Of a stretch of DNA of 64,000 nucleotides, positions 21,411-36,400 are shown one piece after another; positions within the stretch are counted from its first letter, which is position 1, and each line of letters begins with the position of its first letter. The notes below the pieces were generated by a model. The model made no database searches. It worked only from the letters and a program-made list of their open reading frames with translations, and was not told the origin of the DNA. The position numbers were made by a program, and so were the translations under genes. Location: positions 41,760,035 to 41,824,034 of the forward strand of contig OZ025256.1 in the NCBI GenBank assembly GCA_964019135.1, in the 5' to 3' direction. This DNA is from Arenicola marina (Eukaryota; Annelida; Polychaeta; Arenicolidae).

Positions 21411-24400
21411 TCTGTCTCGTGGCCTCTCGCGCCTTGTGTAGGTGTCAGTCAACCATGGGGAAAGCGATCAATGGGAGGCAGCTACAGTGGCCGACAGGGG
21501 GGGGGGTGGATGGGGGAGCGGACATCCCAGGGGGTCGCAAAGAGAGAGGGGTGGCGGTGGGGTTTGGGGCTTTGAGCATGGGATGCGGGGTCGGATGGAT
21601 TTATCGTTTGGCTTTAGGGGTAAGGGGGGACGGGGCGGAGTGGCTGGCGGTGCCACGAGAAGTGCAGGATAGGGGGGTGTGTTTAGGGAGGGAGGGTCCG
21701 GCTATCGTGGAGCGCGGGAATAGTGACCCATAGAAATAAAGCTCACCTGAACGGAGCCCTGGGTGAGTAACGGAAAGGAGTAGGGGGGGGTGGGGGTGGG
21801 GGGGCACTGGAGCATGCGGAGGGACGGTGATAGGGGGTGGGGGAGGAGGAGAGTGGGGGATGGGGACTGGCTGTGGAGGATGCGGAGGAGAGAAATAGTG
21901 CAGCTGGAATGAATCTGAGAGAGATGAACATGGAGGGAGCTACAGAACTAGAATTACCGCCCCCCCCCCCCACCTCCCCTCCATTCATTGTGGGCTCTGC
22001 GCGTGCAGGGTGAGGTGAGAGAGGGACATTCGTTGTTCGTTGTGCGGGGCCGGAGGTGGGGGGGGTGGGGGTTGGATGGTGATGTTTTCGGACCTGGTGA
22101 CGGCCCAGGACGACCACAGAAGAGGAGATCGAATCCTGTGAAGCCACTCAGATTGATTTATCGTTGTCTTGCGGGGCTATGGTAGCAGCAACCCTGGGGA
22201 TGGGGGGCGGAGTGGAGGAGGGTGGGGAGGGGGGCCTGGGTGGCAGCGATCCCTCAGGGTAGGGGAGAGGGGTGGAGTGGGTGGGGGGCACATGGCTCAC
22301 TTCATCACGGGTCGTTTAATGCCGGAGTTGTGTTAAACCGCTGCACAATTAATCCAGGTGTATGCATGCGTCTGTGCAGATGATGCAGACGGCTATAACT
22401 AGCCTACTGTTCGCTAATTATTAAAATACAATTTGTAAATTTTAGTGTCGTCGCGTACGTGCGTAATTTATATTATATTGTGATGGAGCTCAGCGGAGCG
22501 GTAGCCGCGGGGGTGGGGGGTGGGGGGTGGGGGGCTTGACGGAAAACTGGGGCCGTACATGTCACAGCGTGTCTCTCAGAGCTCACACCGGTAACACGAG
22601 AGACATGTTGGCAACGTACCTAACCCACAAGCCCCACAGCCTGGGTGGCGGAACCTCGGCCTATGTCCCAGGAAATCGTGGGGTTTATGTAATGAGCCGG
22701 TTGGTCAGTGAAGTGCCCCTCCTCCCGACCCCCCCCCCCCCCCCTCCCGACCCCACGCATGGCGAGCTATACATGTTGACCACACGAATGTCCCACAGCG
22801 AACCGCAGCCGTTTGTGTATCACCATGGTGACGGGACGCCAGCAGGGGTCTGCGACCCCCACACCCCTCAGTTATGTCGTCAATGATGACATTGTCCGCA
22901 TGACTACTAGTAAATACTACCCCCCCCCCCCTTCCACTCTCTCTCTCCTCCCAGCTCCCTCTCTCCCACCCACGCCGCCTCTCTCAGCCCAGATGTTGAT
23001 CGCACGGCTCTCCGCATATTTTGACCGACAGAACTTTATAATATGCTGACAGCAACGTAAACACACAGTAACCACCTCGCCACCCCCCCCCCTCCTACCC
23101 GCCCAATAGCAACCCCCGCCACTATCCCCTGCACCAACCCTCCCTCCCGTAACCACTCCCCCACCCACCCCTGCACCCACCCCTCCCACATTCTATACCC
23201 GATCTTGATTCCGACTAGTTTCCAAATATTGTACGATGCCTCCCGCGGAGAACATTATATTCTCCGTCTGATTTCTCTGATAATGTAAAGTTAAGGTTTC
23301 ACGGCGCCTAGTATAATAATATATATGAAACCGTATCGTAGCACTGTTCAACAGTCGATATTCAGGAAAACTACGCAACTTACGCATATCGTAAGCCTGT
23401 CGCCGTACGCTCTCACCCCCCCCCTAGATGTAGAATTCAGAATCAAAATGTTGTCGACTTACATTTTGGCTCATGAGTCAAAAAAGTGGCATAAAATACA
23501 TTCACACGTGGTTGTAATACAAGAGGTGGGAATGAATGAGAGAATGACTGAGTGGAGAATGATGATCATAGTGAATATTTCAGGAGTTCACATAGAAATG
23601 AAGGGGGGGGCGCCTAGCTCGCTGTGTTCAAGACGTATGTGTGACCCCTCCCCCCCCCCCCACCCCGCCGCCCCCGCCCACCCCATCCCACTCCAGCCTC
23701 TACCTGTGGGTAAGCAAGCCGTCGGTGGGCGGGGTTGAGGTGACTAGGTGGGAGTGGTGGGGAAGAGGCTGGAGGGGGGTGGGAAGGAGGTGGCGGTAGG
23801 GGGTGGGAGGAGGGTTGGCGCTAGGCTTTCGCGGCCTCCCTGGCAGCGTCAATACCACCCCCGGGGGCTGGCCGCGGGACGGGCTGACCGGGTGGTGATA
23901 ACAGGGGACAGACAGGGTGACACCCCCGGCCGCCACGGCTTGCGACACACAGTCACGGGGTCGGGCGACCGTGCGCCATAGACACACAGACACACGGGAC
24001 GCTCACTCTCGTGCCGTGGTGCGTTAATCAGCCGTCAGGGGGCCAACAAAGACTCCGTGAAGATGGTCTATGGATTACGTGCTCCGTCCAGACAACACTG
24101 TCAGCGGTAAGTCTAAGGAACAGTGAGATACCGCGTGTAAGGGGGTCATAGTACTGGTTGCCACGTGTCCCCACCCCCTCCCCCCTCACCGCCTCCCTTG
24201 TCATAGTCAAACCTGCCAGACTCGCTGCTTGGACATGTTGGATAGTCCAGTAATATCCCATCATGGAATATCAGGTTTGTGTTGTGGACTTTTTTCCTGA
24301 TTTGCCAGCTGTCTTTTTCCCCTTTTTAGCACATGTTTCTCTCTGATAATTCCAAAGCCCAAAGGAGTCGGGTTTTTGTTGTCATTTGTGACGTCACAAT

Positions 24401-25129
24401 TGTACGTTTGTGACGCTGGAACACACGTGACGTCACATTCACGATGATTTGTAGCGAAATACACACTTGTCATCTCAATGATGCTAGGCATACACACTCA
24501 CTGATATCAGAATATGAGGCCATTGTTATCAAGCTGCTCATACATACATGTATATATATATCGTAAGCACATCTGTGTGATGCCTTTTAAATTGGATATG
24601 ACTAATAGTGATAGTAAAGCTATATTACTAATAGTCGGATTTACATTGGCAACTTCGTGCAAGAAATCTTGCGTTGCGTTCTGCAATAGCTCATGATGGC
24701 ATGTGCATTTAGTTCTCTGAAATCGTTTCTTCGGAAGGCTACACGAATCTGTTGGCGTTTAATCATGCTTACTACTTTTGATTCGAAATTCAAACTAATT
24801 TACTGCGCCATTTGTATCTGAAGTGTATGTATATGAAGTGACATGATTGCGAAATAGTTTTGTTAGAGGAAGTAGGATGCAATCTATGTCATTGTTATAG
24901 GCGTGAGACCGAATGTGCAGGCCGGTCTTACGGATGACCTTCACAAGGTTGGTCTAAACATATTTATTTAACGAGGATACCATGATTAGCATTCGCCGAC
25001 AAAATTGGGCTTCCTAAAAAAAAAATTAAAAGCAAAATGTTACGATGTAAAACAAAATATGCAATAGTACAATGGCGAGGCAAGTTTGATCACCTATAAC
25101 CGTACATGTAGAGAGACAGGAAGATTGAA
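21411..25129. other. G/C-skewed low-complexity region, no gene supported
   Basis: Many G-runs on the plus strand to about 22300 and C-runs after 22720, with stretches such as GGGGGTGGGGGGTGGGGGGT near 22508. Open frames of 60-140 codons are compositional. An AT-rich island at about 22330-22500 interrupts the skew. No RNA gene or domain was recognised. Confidence 0.5.
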
Positions 25130-25655
25130 AAGGGATAGACTTACTCCAGACAGATTATTGGTATCTGAAACGATGAGTAGATGTCACAAATGTAGATATG
25201 GCGTCAAATAATACTAGAGTTTTCAGTTGGACGCTCGGGGCCATAGAGGAATAAATGTACAATATCTTTTCGATTGAGATCGTGAGTTATCCTAATTAGA
25301 GTGCCGAATAAATAGTCTCTCTCGCGTTTATAATTAGGATAGTCGAGAAAAAAATGCAAAGTCTCACTAACAGTACCATATGAAAAGTAGCGGCTTTCGT
25401 CGCGTAGGTTATCGTACAGCTGTTTGTTGACATTTCTAAAACCCAGTCGCATTTGCGCTAATGTCGCTCGCAATTTTCTTGAACCAAAGTAGCTTGCCGT
25501 ATCGTATATAGAGAGCAAATACAGTGATCGAAATTGGCTGACAGATTGACAACTACGCAGTGCATGCGGTAAAGTGTTCCACATTCGTGTACCTGTGGGG
25601 AAGATAGTAAAGTAGCTATTGGTTGTACAATGGATGGTGCGGAATTGATTGGCAT
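25130..25655 (-). mobile_element. LINE 3' end remnant (C-terminal ORF2)
   Basis: The minus-strand frame 25204-25584 reads MWNTLPHALRSCQSVSQFRS, then RATLAQMRLGFRNVNKQLYD, then SETLHFFLDYPNYKRERDYL. This is the standard C-terminal layout of jockey/CR1-like LINE ORF2: the WN-LP block, the R-RLG-LN block and a CCHC-type ET-HFFL-CPxY-R motif. The cysteines normally found before SET and in the CP pair are replaced by other residues, so the zinc-knuckle-like motif is lost. The reverse transcriptase is absent. Confidence 0.75.
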
Positions 25656-27412
25656 TGCTGCCTCACGTCATTCTGTTGGAACCCAACCTGGTTGGTAGTC
25701 TAGATATGATATAGAATGGGGTTGCGCCTAGGACGCACTGGGCATATTTAACAACAATCTGAACTTGGAGACCATCCATTCTAGATGATCGGCTCTTTGC
25801 GACTTCACAAGGTTACTGCGTCCCGACTCGCAAAGCGATTCTAAAGATGAGAGCGTTGGGTTTAAATCGTCCGTCATACGATAGACTTGGCGCATAGAGG
25901 GTGGCAATGAGTCACGTGACATTTGGCTTCAGCAGACATAGACATGGTCACCAAAATGGCCGACTGGAGGCGTTGCTGGAAATGGTATTTCTGATTCATC
26001 TTCTGCAAGATGTATAGGGATCAGAAAGTGGGGTCCAGTCTCAAGTGTCGATTTTTGCAGAATTCTTAATCTTCTTAGATCTTCTTAGATCTTCTTAGAT
26101 CTTCTTAGATCTTCTTATTGCCGACTGTCGATTAGTCACGACGTCTTCCACCTCTCGTATTTCTCTCAAGTCAACCACCTGTTATTCGTAAATGACTGAC
26201 TTCTTAGGTGTCGTTCGAGTGTTTATTGTGACAGTTTCCGTGAACTAATAACGCTGCAATCAATTCATCAATACTACCTGAAAATAGCTCACTACAAAGT
26301 ATATCTTCATCAGGCTCACTTCTAAACCCACCTGCGCTCTTCGGTACTTCCATCAGGTTACCATTTAGAGTTTTCCGAGATAGATCTGCCAGTCTTGTCA
26401 TCTGTTAATCCTATAGCACGGAACCCACTTAGTGACATTTACGGTGTGATTATGCAGCTGCGTTTGTGCAATATTGCCCCGGAATTAGATAATCTATAGC
26501 ACAGATTTGTGGTTTTTCAGGCGACCTCTTTTTATGCGACATCCCCAGTGTGAATGCATAAAGTGGTAGTCATTATAAACGAGTTACTTTACCCTCATGT
26601 TGTGCCAACAGAAAAATACCCTCCTCTTTTTGAGGACCAACGTTTTGCTTAGTCGCGCCAGTACGACCGACGGTATGTGGCACGGAGAACGGCTTCGTGC
26701 CGAAGCAGACGACACAATAACGTCGCAATCAATAAGGCGGGAAAAGGTGGCCGCGAGCAGACGACAGCGAGCGTCCCGGTCCCGGCACCTTTAACCGGCG
26801 ATTGTTGAGGAGGGGGCGACCGGGGGAGTAGGTAGGGGGAGGGGGGGGGGGTAGGTAGGGGATTGGTAGGTGGGGTGAGAAGGATGGGGCCAGTAGCAAG
26901 GGAAGGGGGAGGTGGGGGGGGGGGGACTTGTAAGGTCTCCGACGGAAATGCTCCTATTTTTATCATCTTTTATGAGTTTGCGCTAACGTGAATTATGGAG
27001 TATATGACCCCCCCTCACGGCCCCGTGAGCCAGAAGGCCATCCATCGTTAAGCCGGCGAGTTACGCAGTGTGCCGTACATTCTGGATACAATAGTTAATC
27101 GGTTACAGTGCGAGACACAAAGGCTGCAGCCGGATGTATTTCGGATGGCAGGCTACGCGACTGTGACGGTCCGTATTTTGGATGGCTGGCTACGCGACTC
27201 TGACGGTCCGTATTTTATCTCTCCGGCAATATAGGGCTCAGGTCGTACCGTCTAACTTAGACGGTCCTTCCTGGTGAGCGCGAAAAATTGTTTCCGCATA
27301 GCTCACGTGCTACTCGCCCCTCGTATTTATTATTGTCAACCGATTTGGGTTGGGCATTGACGTCATAAGACCTTTATAATAGAATGCTGATGCTTTCATG
27401 ACTCCTTTACAG
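25656..27412. other. intergenic, no supported gene
   Basis: It contains a 10-bp repeat CTTCTTAGAT at 26071-26117, G-runs at 26810-26930, and a 46-bp tandem pair at about 27138-27225 (GGCTACGCGACT and GACGGTCCGTATTTT twice). Open frames up to 105 codons have no recognisable content. Confidence 0.45.
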
Positions 27413-30400
27413 TAGGAGTATGATACCGACACTATAGACTAATATCGCAGGAGTATATTATCAACATCAGACTTATATCATAGGAGTATGACACCAACAT
27501 CAGACCTACATCATAGAAGTATGACACCGACATCAGACTTATATAGCAAGAGTATGACACCAACATCAGACTTATATAGCAAAAGTATGACACCAACATC
27601 AGACCTACATCATAGAAGTATGACACCGACATCAGACTTATATAGCAAGAGTATGACACCAACATCAGATTTATATAGCAAAAGTATGACACCAACATCA
27701 GACCTTTATCATAGGAGTATGATACCAAAATCAGACTTATATCATAGGAGTAAGACATCAACATCAGACTTTTATCACAGTAGTATGATACCAACATCAG
27801 ACTTTTATCAAAGGAGTATGATGCCAACATCAGACTTCTTACATTGGAGTATGGCACCAACATCAGACTTTTATCATAGGAGTATGATACCAACATCAGA
27901 CTTTAATCATAGGAGTATGATACCAACATCAGACTTATATCATAGGAGTATGATACCAACATCACACTTTTATCATAGAAGTATGACACCAACATCAGAC
28001 TTATATCATAGGAGTATGACACCAACATCAGACTTATATCATAGGAGTATGATACCAACATCAGACTTATATCATAGGAGTATGATACCAACATCAGACT
28101 TATATCATAGGAGTATGATACCAACATCACACTTTTATCATAGGAGTATGACACCAACATCAGACTTATATCATAGGAGTATGACACCAACAACAGACTT
28201 AGATCATAGGAGTATGATGCCAACATCAGCCTTTTGTCATAGGAGTATGACACCAACATCAGACTTATATTGTAGGAAAATGATACCAACATCAGCCTTA
28301 TATCGAAGGAGTATGACACCAACATCAGACTTATATGGCGAGAGTATGACACCAACATCAGACTTATATAGCAAGAGTATGACACCAACATGAGACTTTT
28401 ATCATAGGAGTATGACACCAACATCAGACTTATATCGAAGGAATATGATACCAACATCAGACTTATAACAGAAAAGTATGATGCCAACATCAGATTTATA
28501 TTATAGGAGTATGACACCAACATCAGACTTATATCATAGGAGTATAATACCAACATCAGACTTATCTTGTAGGAAAATGATACCAACATCAGACTTATAT
28601 CGAAGGAGTATGACACCAACATCAGACTATAATCATAGGAGTATGCTACCAACATCAGACTTATATCATAGGAGTATGCTACCAACATCAGACTTATATC
28701 ATAGGAGTATGACACCAACATCAGACTTATATCATAGGATTATGACACCAACATCAGACTTATATAGCAAGAGTATGACACCAACATCAGACTTATATCA
28801 TAGGAGTATGATACCAACATCCGACTTTTATCATAGGAGTATGACACCAACATCAGACTTATATCATAGGAGTATGACACCAAAATCAGACTTTTATCAA
28901 AGGAGTATGATACCAACATCAGACTTATATCATAGGAGTATGACACCAACATCAGACTTATATCATAGGAGTATGATACCAACATCAGACTTTTATCATA
29001 GGAGTATGACACCAACATCAGACTTATATCATAGGAGTATGACACCAACATCAGACTTATATCATAGGAGTATGATACCAACATCAGACTTATATCATAG
29101 GAGTATGATACCAACATCAGACTTATATCATAGGAGTATGATACCAACATCACACTTTTATCATAGGAGTATGACACCAACATCAGACTTATATCATAGG
29201 AGTATGACACCAACAACAGACTTAGATCATAGGAGTATGATGCCAACATCAGCCTTTTGTCATAGGAGTATGATACCAACATCAGTCTTTTGTCATAGGA
29301 GTATGATACCAACATCAGACTTATATTATAGGAAAATGATACCAACATCAGCCTTATATCGAAGGAGTATGACACCAACATCAGACTTATATGGCGAGAG
29401 TATGACACCAACATCAGACTTATATAGCAAGAGTATGACACCAACATCAGACTTGTATCATAGGAGTATGACACCAACATCAGACTTATATCGAAGGAAT
29501 ATGATACCAACATCAGACTTATAACAGAAAAGTATGATGCCAACATCAGATTTATATTATAGGAGTATGACACCAACATCAGACTTATATCATAGGAGTA
29601 TAATACCAACATCAGACTTATCTTGTAGGAAAATCATACCAACATCAGACTTATATCGAAGGAGTATGACACCAACATCAGATTTATATTGCAAGAGTAT
29701 GACACCAACATCAGACTATAATCATAGGAGTATGCTACCAACATCAGACTTATATCATAGGAGTATGACACCAACATCAGACTTATATCATAGGATTATG
29801 ACACCAACATCAGACTTATATAGCAAGAGTATGACACCAACATCAGACTTATATCATAGGAGTATGATACCAACATCCGACTTTTATCATAGGAGTATGA
29901 CACCAACATCAGACTTATATCATAGGAGTATGACACCAAAATCAGACTTTTATCAAAGGAGTATGATACCAACATCAGACTTATATCATAGGAGTATGAC
30001 ACCAACATCAGACTTATATCATAGGAGTATGATACCAACATCAGACTTTTATCATAGGAGTATGACACCAACATCAGACTTATATCATAGGAGTATGACA
30101 CCAACATCAGACTTATATCATAGCAGTATGAAACCAACATCAGACTTTTATCATAGGAGTATGACACCAACATCAGACTTATATCATAGGAGTATGACAC
30201 CAACATCAGACTTATCTTGTAGGAAAGTGATACCAACATCAGACTTTTATCATAGGAGTCTGATACCAACATCAGACTTTTATCATAGGAGTATGACACC
30301 AACATCAGACTTATATCATAGGAGTATGACACCAACATCAGACCTATATTGTAGGATAATGATACCAACATCAGACTTATATCGAAGGAGTATGACACCA

Positions 30401-33400
30401 ACATCAGACTTATAACAGAAAAGTATGATGCCAACATAAGATTTATATCATAGGAGTATGACACCAACATCAGACTTATATCATAGGAGTATAATACCAA
30501 CATCAGACTTATCTTGTAGGAAAATGATACCAACATCAGACTTATATCGAAGGAGTATGACACCAACATCAGACTTATATAGCAAGAGTATAACACCAAC
30601 ATCAGACTTATATCATAGGAGTATGATACCAACATCCGACATTTATCATAGGAGTATGACACCAACATCAGATTTATATAGCAAGAGTATGACATCAACA
30701 TCAGACAATAATCATAGGAGTATGCTACCAACATCAGACTTATATCATAGGAGTATGACACCAACATCAGACTTATATCATAGGAGTATGACACCAAATT
30801 CAGACTTTTATCAAAGGAGTATGATACCAACATCAGACTTATATCATAGGAGTATGACACCAACATCAGACTTATATCATAGGAGTATGATACCAACATC
30901 AGACTTTTATCATAGGAGTATGATACCAACATCAGACTTTTATCATAGGAGTATGACACCAACATCAGACTTATCTTGTAGGAAAGTGATACCAACATCA
31001 GACTTTTGTCATAGGAGTATGATACCAACATCAGACTTATCTTGTAGGAAAGTGATACCAACATCAGACTTATATTGTAGGATAATGATACCAACATTAG
31101 ACTTATATCGAAGGAGTATGACACCAACATCAGACTTGTATAGCAAGAGTATGATACCAACAGCAGAATTATATAGCAAGCGTATGATACCAACATCAGA
31201 CTTTTATCATAGGAGTATGATACGAACAACAGACTTAGATCATAGGAGTATGACACCAACAACAGACTTAGATCATAGGAGTATGACACCAACTGCAGCC
31301 TTTTGTCATAGGAGTATGATACCAACATCAGTCTTTTGTCATAGGAGTATGATACCAACATCAGTCTTTTGTCATAGGAGTATGATACCAACATCAGACT
31401 TATATTGTAGGAAAATGATACCAACATCAGCCTTATATCGAAGGAGTATGACACCAACATCAGACTTATATGGCAAGAGTATGACACCAACATCAGACTT
31501 ATATCATAGGAGTGTGACACCAACATCAGACTTATATCAAAGGAATATGATACCAACATCAGACTTATAACAGAAAAGTATGATGCCAACAATCAGACCT
31601 ATATTGTAGGATAATGATACCAACATCAGACTTATATCATAGGAGTATGATACCAACATCACACTTTTATCATAGGAGTATGACACCAACATCAGACTTA
31701 TATCATAGGAGTATGACACCAACATCAGACTTATATCATAGGAGTATGATACCAACATCAGACTTATATCATAGGAGTATTATACCAACATCAGACTTAT
31801 ATCATAGGAGTATGATACCAACATCACACTTTTATCATAGGAGTATGACACCAACATCAGACTTATATCATAGGAGTATGACACCAACAACAGACTTAGA
31901 TCATAGGAGTATGATGCCAACATCAGCCTTTTGTCATAGGAGTATGATACCAACATCAGACTTATATTATAGGAAAATGATACCAACATCAGCCTTATAT
32001 CGAAGGAGTATGACACCAACATCAGACTTATATGGCGAGAGTATGACACCAACATCAGACTTATATTGTAGGAAAATGATACCAACATCAGCCTTATATC
32101 GAAGGAGTATGACACCAACATCAGACTTATATGGCGAGAGTATGACACCAACATCAGACTTATATCATAGGAGTATGACACCAACATCAGACTTATATCA
32201 TAGGAGTATGACACCAACAACAGACTTAGATCATAGGAGTATGACACCAACAACAGACTTAGATCATAGGAGTATGATGCCAACATCAGCCTTTTGTCAT
32301 AGGAGTATGATGCCAACATCAGCCTTTTGTCATAGGAGTATGATACCAACATCAGTCTTTTGTCATAGGAGTATGATACCAACATCAGACTTATATTGTA
32401 GGAAAATGATACCAACATCAGCCTTATATCGAAGGAGTATGACACCAACATCAGACTTATATGGCGAGAGTATGACACCAACATCAGACTTATATAGCAA
32501 GAGTATGACACCAACATAAGACTTTTATCATAGGAGTATGACACCAACATCAGACTTATATCGAAGGAGTATGATACCAACATCAGACTTATAACAGAAA
32601 AGTATGATGCCAACATCAGATTTATATTATAGGAGTATGACACCAACATCAGACTTATATCATAGGAGTATAATACCAACATCAGACTTATCTTGTAGGA
32701 AAATGATACCAACATCAGACTTATATCGAAGGAGTATGACACCAACATCAGATTTATAATGCAAGAGTATGACACCAACATCAGACTATAATCATAGGAG
32801 TATGCTACCAACATCAGACTTATATCATAGGAGTATGACACCAACATCAGACTTATATCATAGGATTATGACACCAACATCAGACTTATATAGCAAGAGT
32901 ATGACACCAACATCAGACTTATATCATAGGAGTATGATACCAACATCCGACTTTTATCATAGGAGTATGACACCAACATCAGACTTATATCATAGGAGTA
33001 TGACAGCAAAATCAGACTTTTATCAAAGGAGTATGATACCAACATCAGACTTATATCATAGGAGTATGACACCAACATCAGACTTATATCATAGGAGTAT
33101 GATACCAACATCAGACTTTTATCATAGGAGTATGACACCAACATCAGACTTATATCATAGGAGTATGACACCAACATCAGACTTATATCATAGGAGTATG
33201 ATACCAACATCAGACTTTTATCATAGGAGTATGACACCAACATCAGACTTATATCATAGGAGTATGACACCAACATCAGACTTATCTTGTAGGAAAGTGA
33301 TACCAACATCAGACTTTTATCATAGGAGTCTGATACCAACATCAGACTTTTATCATAGGAGTATGACACCAACATCAGACTTATATCATAGGAGTATGAC

Positions 33401-36400
33401 ACCAACATCAGACCTATATTGTAGGATAATGATACCAACATCAGACTTATATCGAAGGAGTATGACACCAACATCAGACTTATAACAGAAAAGTATGATG
33501 CCAACATCAGATTTATATCATAGGAGTATGACACCAACATCAGACTTATATCATAGGAGTATAATACCAACATCAGACTTATCTTGTAGGAAAATCATAC
33601 CAACATCAGACTTATATCGAAGGAGTATGACATCAACATCAGATTTATATTGCAAGAGTATGACACCAACATCAGACTATAATCATAGGAGTATGCTACC
33701 AACATCAGACTTATATCATAGGAGTATGACACCAACATCAGACTTATATCATAGGATTATGACACCAACATCAGACTTATATAGCAAGAGTATGACACCA
33801 ACATCAGACTTATATCATAGGAGTATGATACCAACATCCGACTTTTATCATAGGAGTATGACACCAACATCAGACTTATATCATAGGAGTATGACACCAA
33901 AATCAGACTTTTATCAAAGGAGTATGATACCAACATCAGACTTATATCATAGGAGTATGACACCAACATCAGACTTATATCATAGGAGTATGATACCAAC
34001 ATCAGACTTTTATCATAGGAGTATGACACCAACATCAGACTTATATCATAGGAGTATGACACCAACATCAGACTTATATCATAGCAGTATGAAACCAACA
34101 TCAGACTTTTATCATAGGAGTATGACACCAACATCAGACTTATATCATAGGAGTATGACACCAACATCAGACTTATCTTGTAGGAAAGTGATACCAACAT
34201 CAGACTTTTATCATAGGAGTCTGATACCAACATCAGACTTTTATCATAGGAGTATGACACCAACATCAGACTTATATCATAGGAGTATGACACCAACATC
34301 AGACCTATATTGTAGGATAATGATACCAACATCAGACTTATATCGAAGGAGTATGACACCAACATCAGACTTATAACAGAAAAGTATGATGCCAACATAA
34401 GATTTATATCATAGGAGTATGACACCAACATCAGACTTATATCATAGGAGTATAATACCAACATCAGACTTATCTTGTAGGAAAATGATACCAACATCAG
34501 ACTTATATCAAAGGAGTATGACACCAACATCAGACTTATATAGCAAGAGTATGACACCAACATCAGACTTATATCATAGGAGTATGATACCAACATCCGA
34601 CATTTATCATAGGAGTATGACACCAACATCAGATTTATATAGCAAGAGTATGACATCAACATCAGACAATAATCATAGGAGTATGCTACCAACATCAGAC
34701 TTATATCATAGGAGTATGACACCAACATCAGACTTATATCATAGGAGTATGACACCAAATTCAGACTTTTATCAAAGGAGTATGATACCAACATCAGACT
34801 TATATCATAGGAGTATGACACCAACATCAGACTTATATCATAGGAGTATGATACCAACATCAGACTTTTATCATAGGAGTATGATACCAACATCAGACTT
34901 TTATCATAGGAGTATGACACCAACATCAGACTTATCTTGTAGGAAAGTGATACCAACATCAGACTTTTGTCATAGGAGTATGATACCAACATCAGACTTA
35001 TCTTGTAGGAAAGTGATACCAACATCAGACTTATATTGTAGGATAATGATACCAACATTAGACTTATATCGAAGGAGTATGACACCAACATCAGACTTGT
35101 ATAGCAAGAGTATGATACCAACAGCAGAATTATATAGCAAGCGCATGATACCAACATCAGACTTTTATCATAGGAGTATGATACGAACAACAGACTTAGA
35201 TCATAGGAGTATGACACCAACAACAGACTTAGATCATAGGAGTATGACACCAACTGCAGCCTTTTGTCATAGGAGTATGATACCAACATCAGTCTTTTGT
35301 CATAGGAGTATGATACCAACATCAGTCTTTTTTCATAGGAGTATGATACCAACATCAGACTTATATTGTAGGAAAATGATACCAACATCAGCCTTATATC
35401 GAAGGAGTATGACACCAACATCAGACTTATATGGCAAGAGTATGACACCAACATCAGACTTATATCATAGGAGTGTGACACCAACATCAGACTTATATCA
35501 AAGGAATATGATACCAACATCAGACTTATAACAGAAAAGTATGATGCCAACAATCAGACCTATATTGTAGGATAATGATACCAACATCAGACTTATATCA
35601 TAGGAGTATGATACCAACATCACACTTTTATCATAGGAGTATGACACCAACATCAGACTTATATCATAGGAGTATGACACCAACATCAGACTTATATCAT
35701 AGGAGTATGATACCAACATCAGACTTATATCATAGGAGTATTATACCAACATCAGACTTATATCATAGGAGTATGATACCAACATCACACTTTTATCATA
35801 GGAGTATGACACCAACATCAGACTTATATCATAGGAGTATGACACCAACAACAGACTTAGATCATAGGAGTATGATGCCAACATCAGCCTTTTGTCATAG
35901 GAGTATGATACCAACATCAGACTTATATTGTAGGAAAATGATACCAACATCAGCCTTATATCGAAGGAGTATGACACCAACATCAGACTTATATGGCGAG
36001 AGTATGACACCAACATCAGACTTATATAGCAAGAGTATGACACCAACATAAGACTTTTATCATAGGAGTATGACACCAACATCAGACTTATATCGAAGGA
36101 GTATGATACCAACATCAGACTTATAACAGAAAAGTATGATGCCAACATCAGATTTATATTATAGGAGTATGACACCAACATCAGACTTATATCATAGGAG
36201 TATAATACCAACATCAGACTTATCTTGTAGGAAAATGATACTAACATCAGACTTATATCGAAGGAGTATGACACCAACATCAGATTTATAATGCAAGAGT
36301 ATGACACCAACATCAGACTATAATCATAGGAGTATGCTACCAACATCAGACTTATATCATAGGAGTATGACACCAACATCAGACTTATATCATAGGATTA

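Noticed and set aside
20378-21733. Plus-strand frame of 451 codons, proline/serine-rich
   Set aside because: It runs through the 87-bp C-rich array (87 is divisible by three) and homopolymer DNA. Overlapping frames are equally open and no domain is present.
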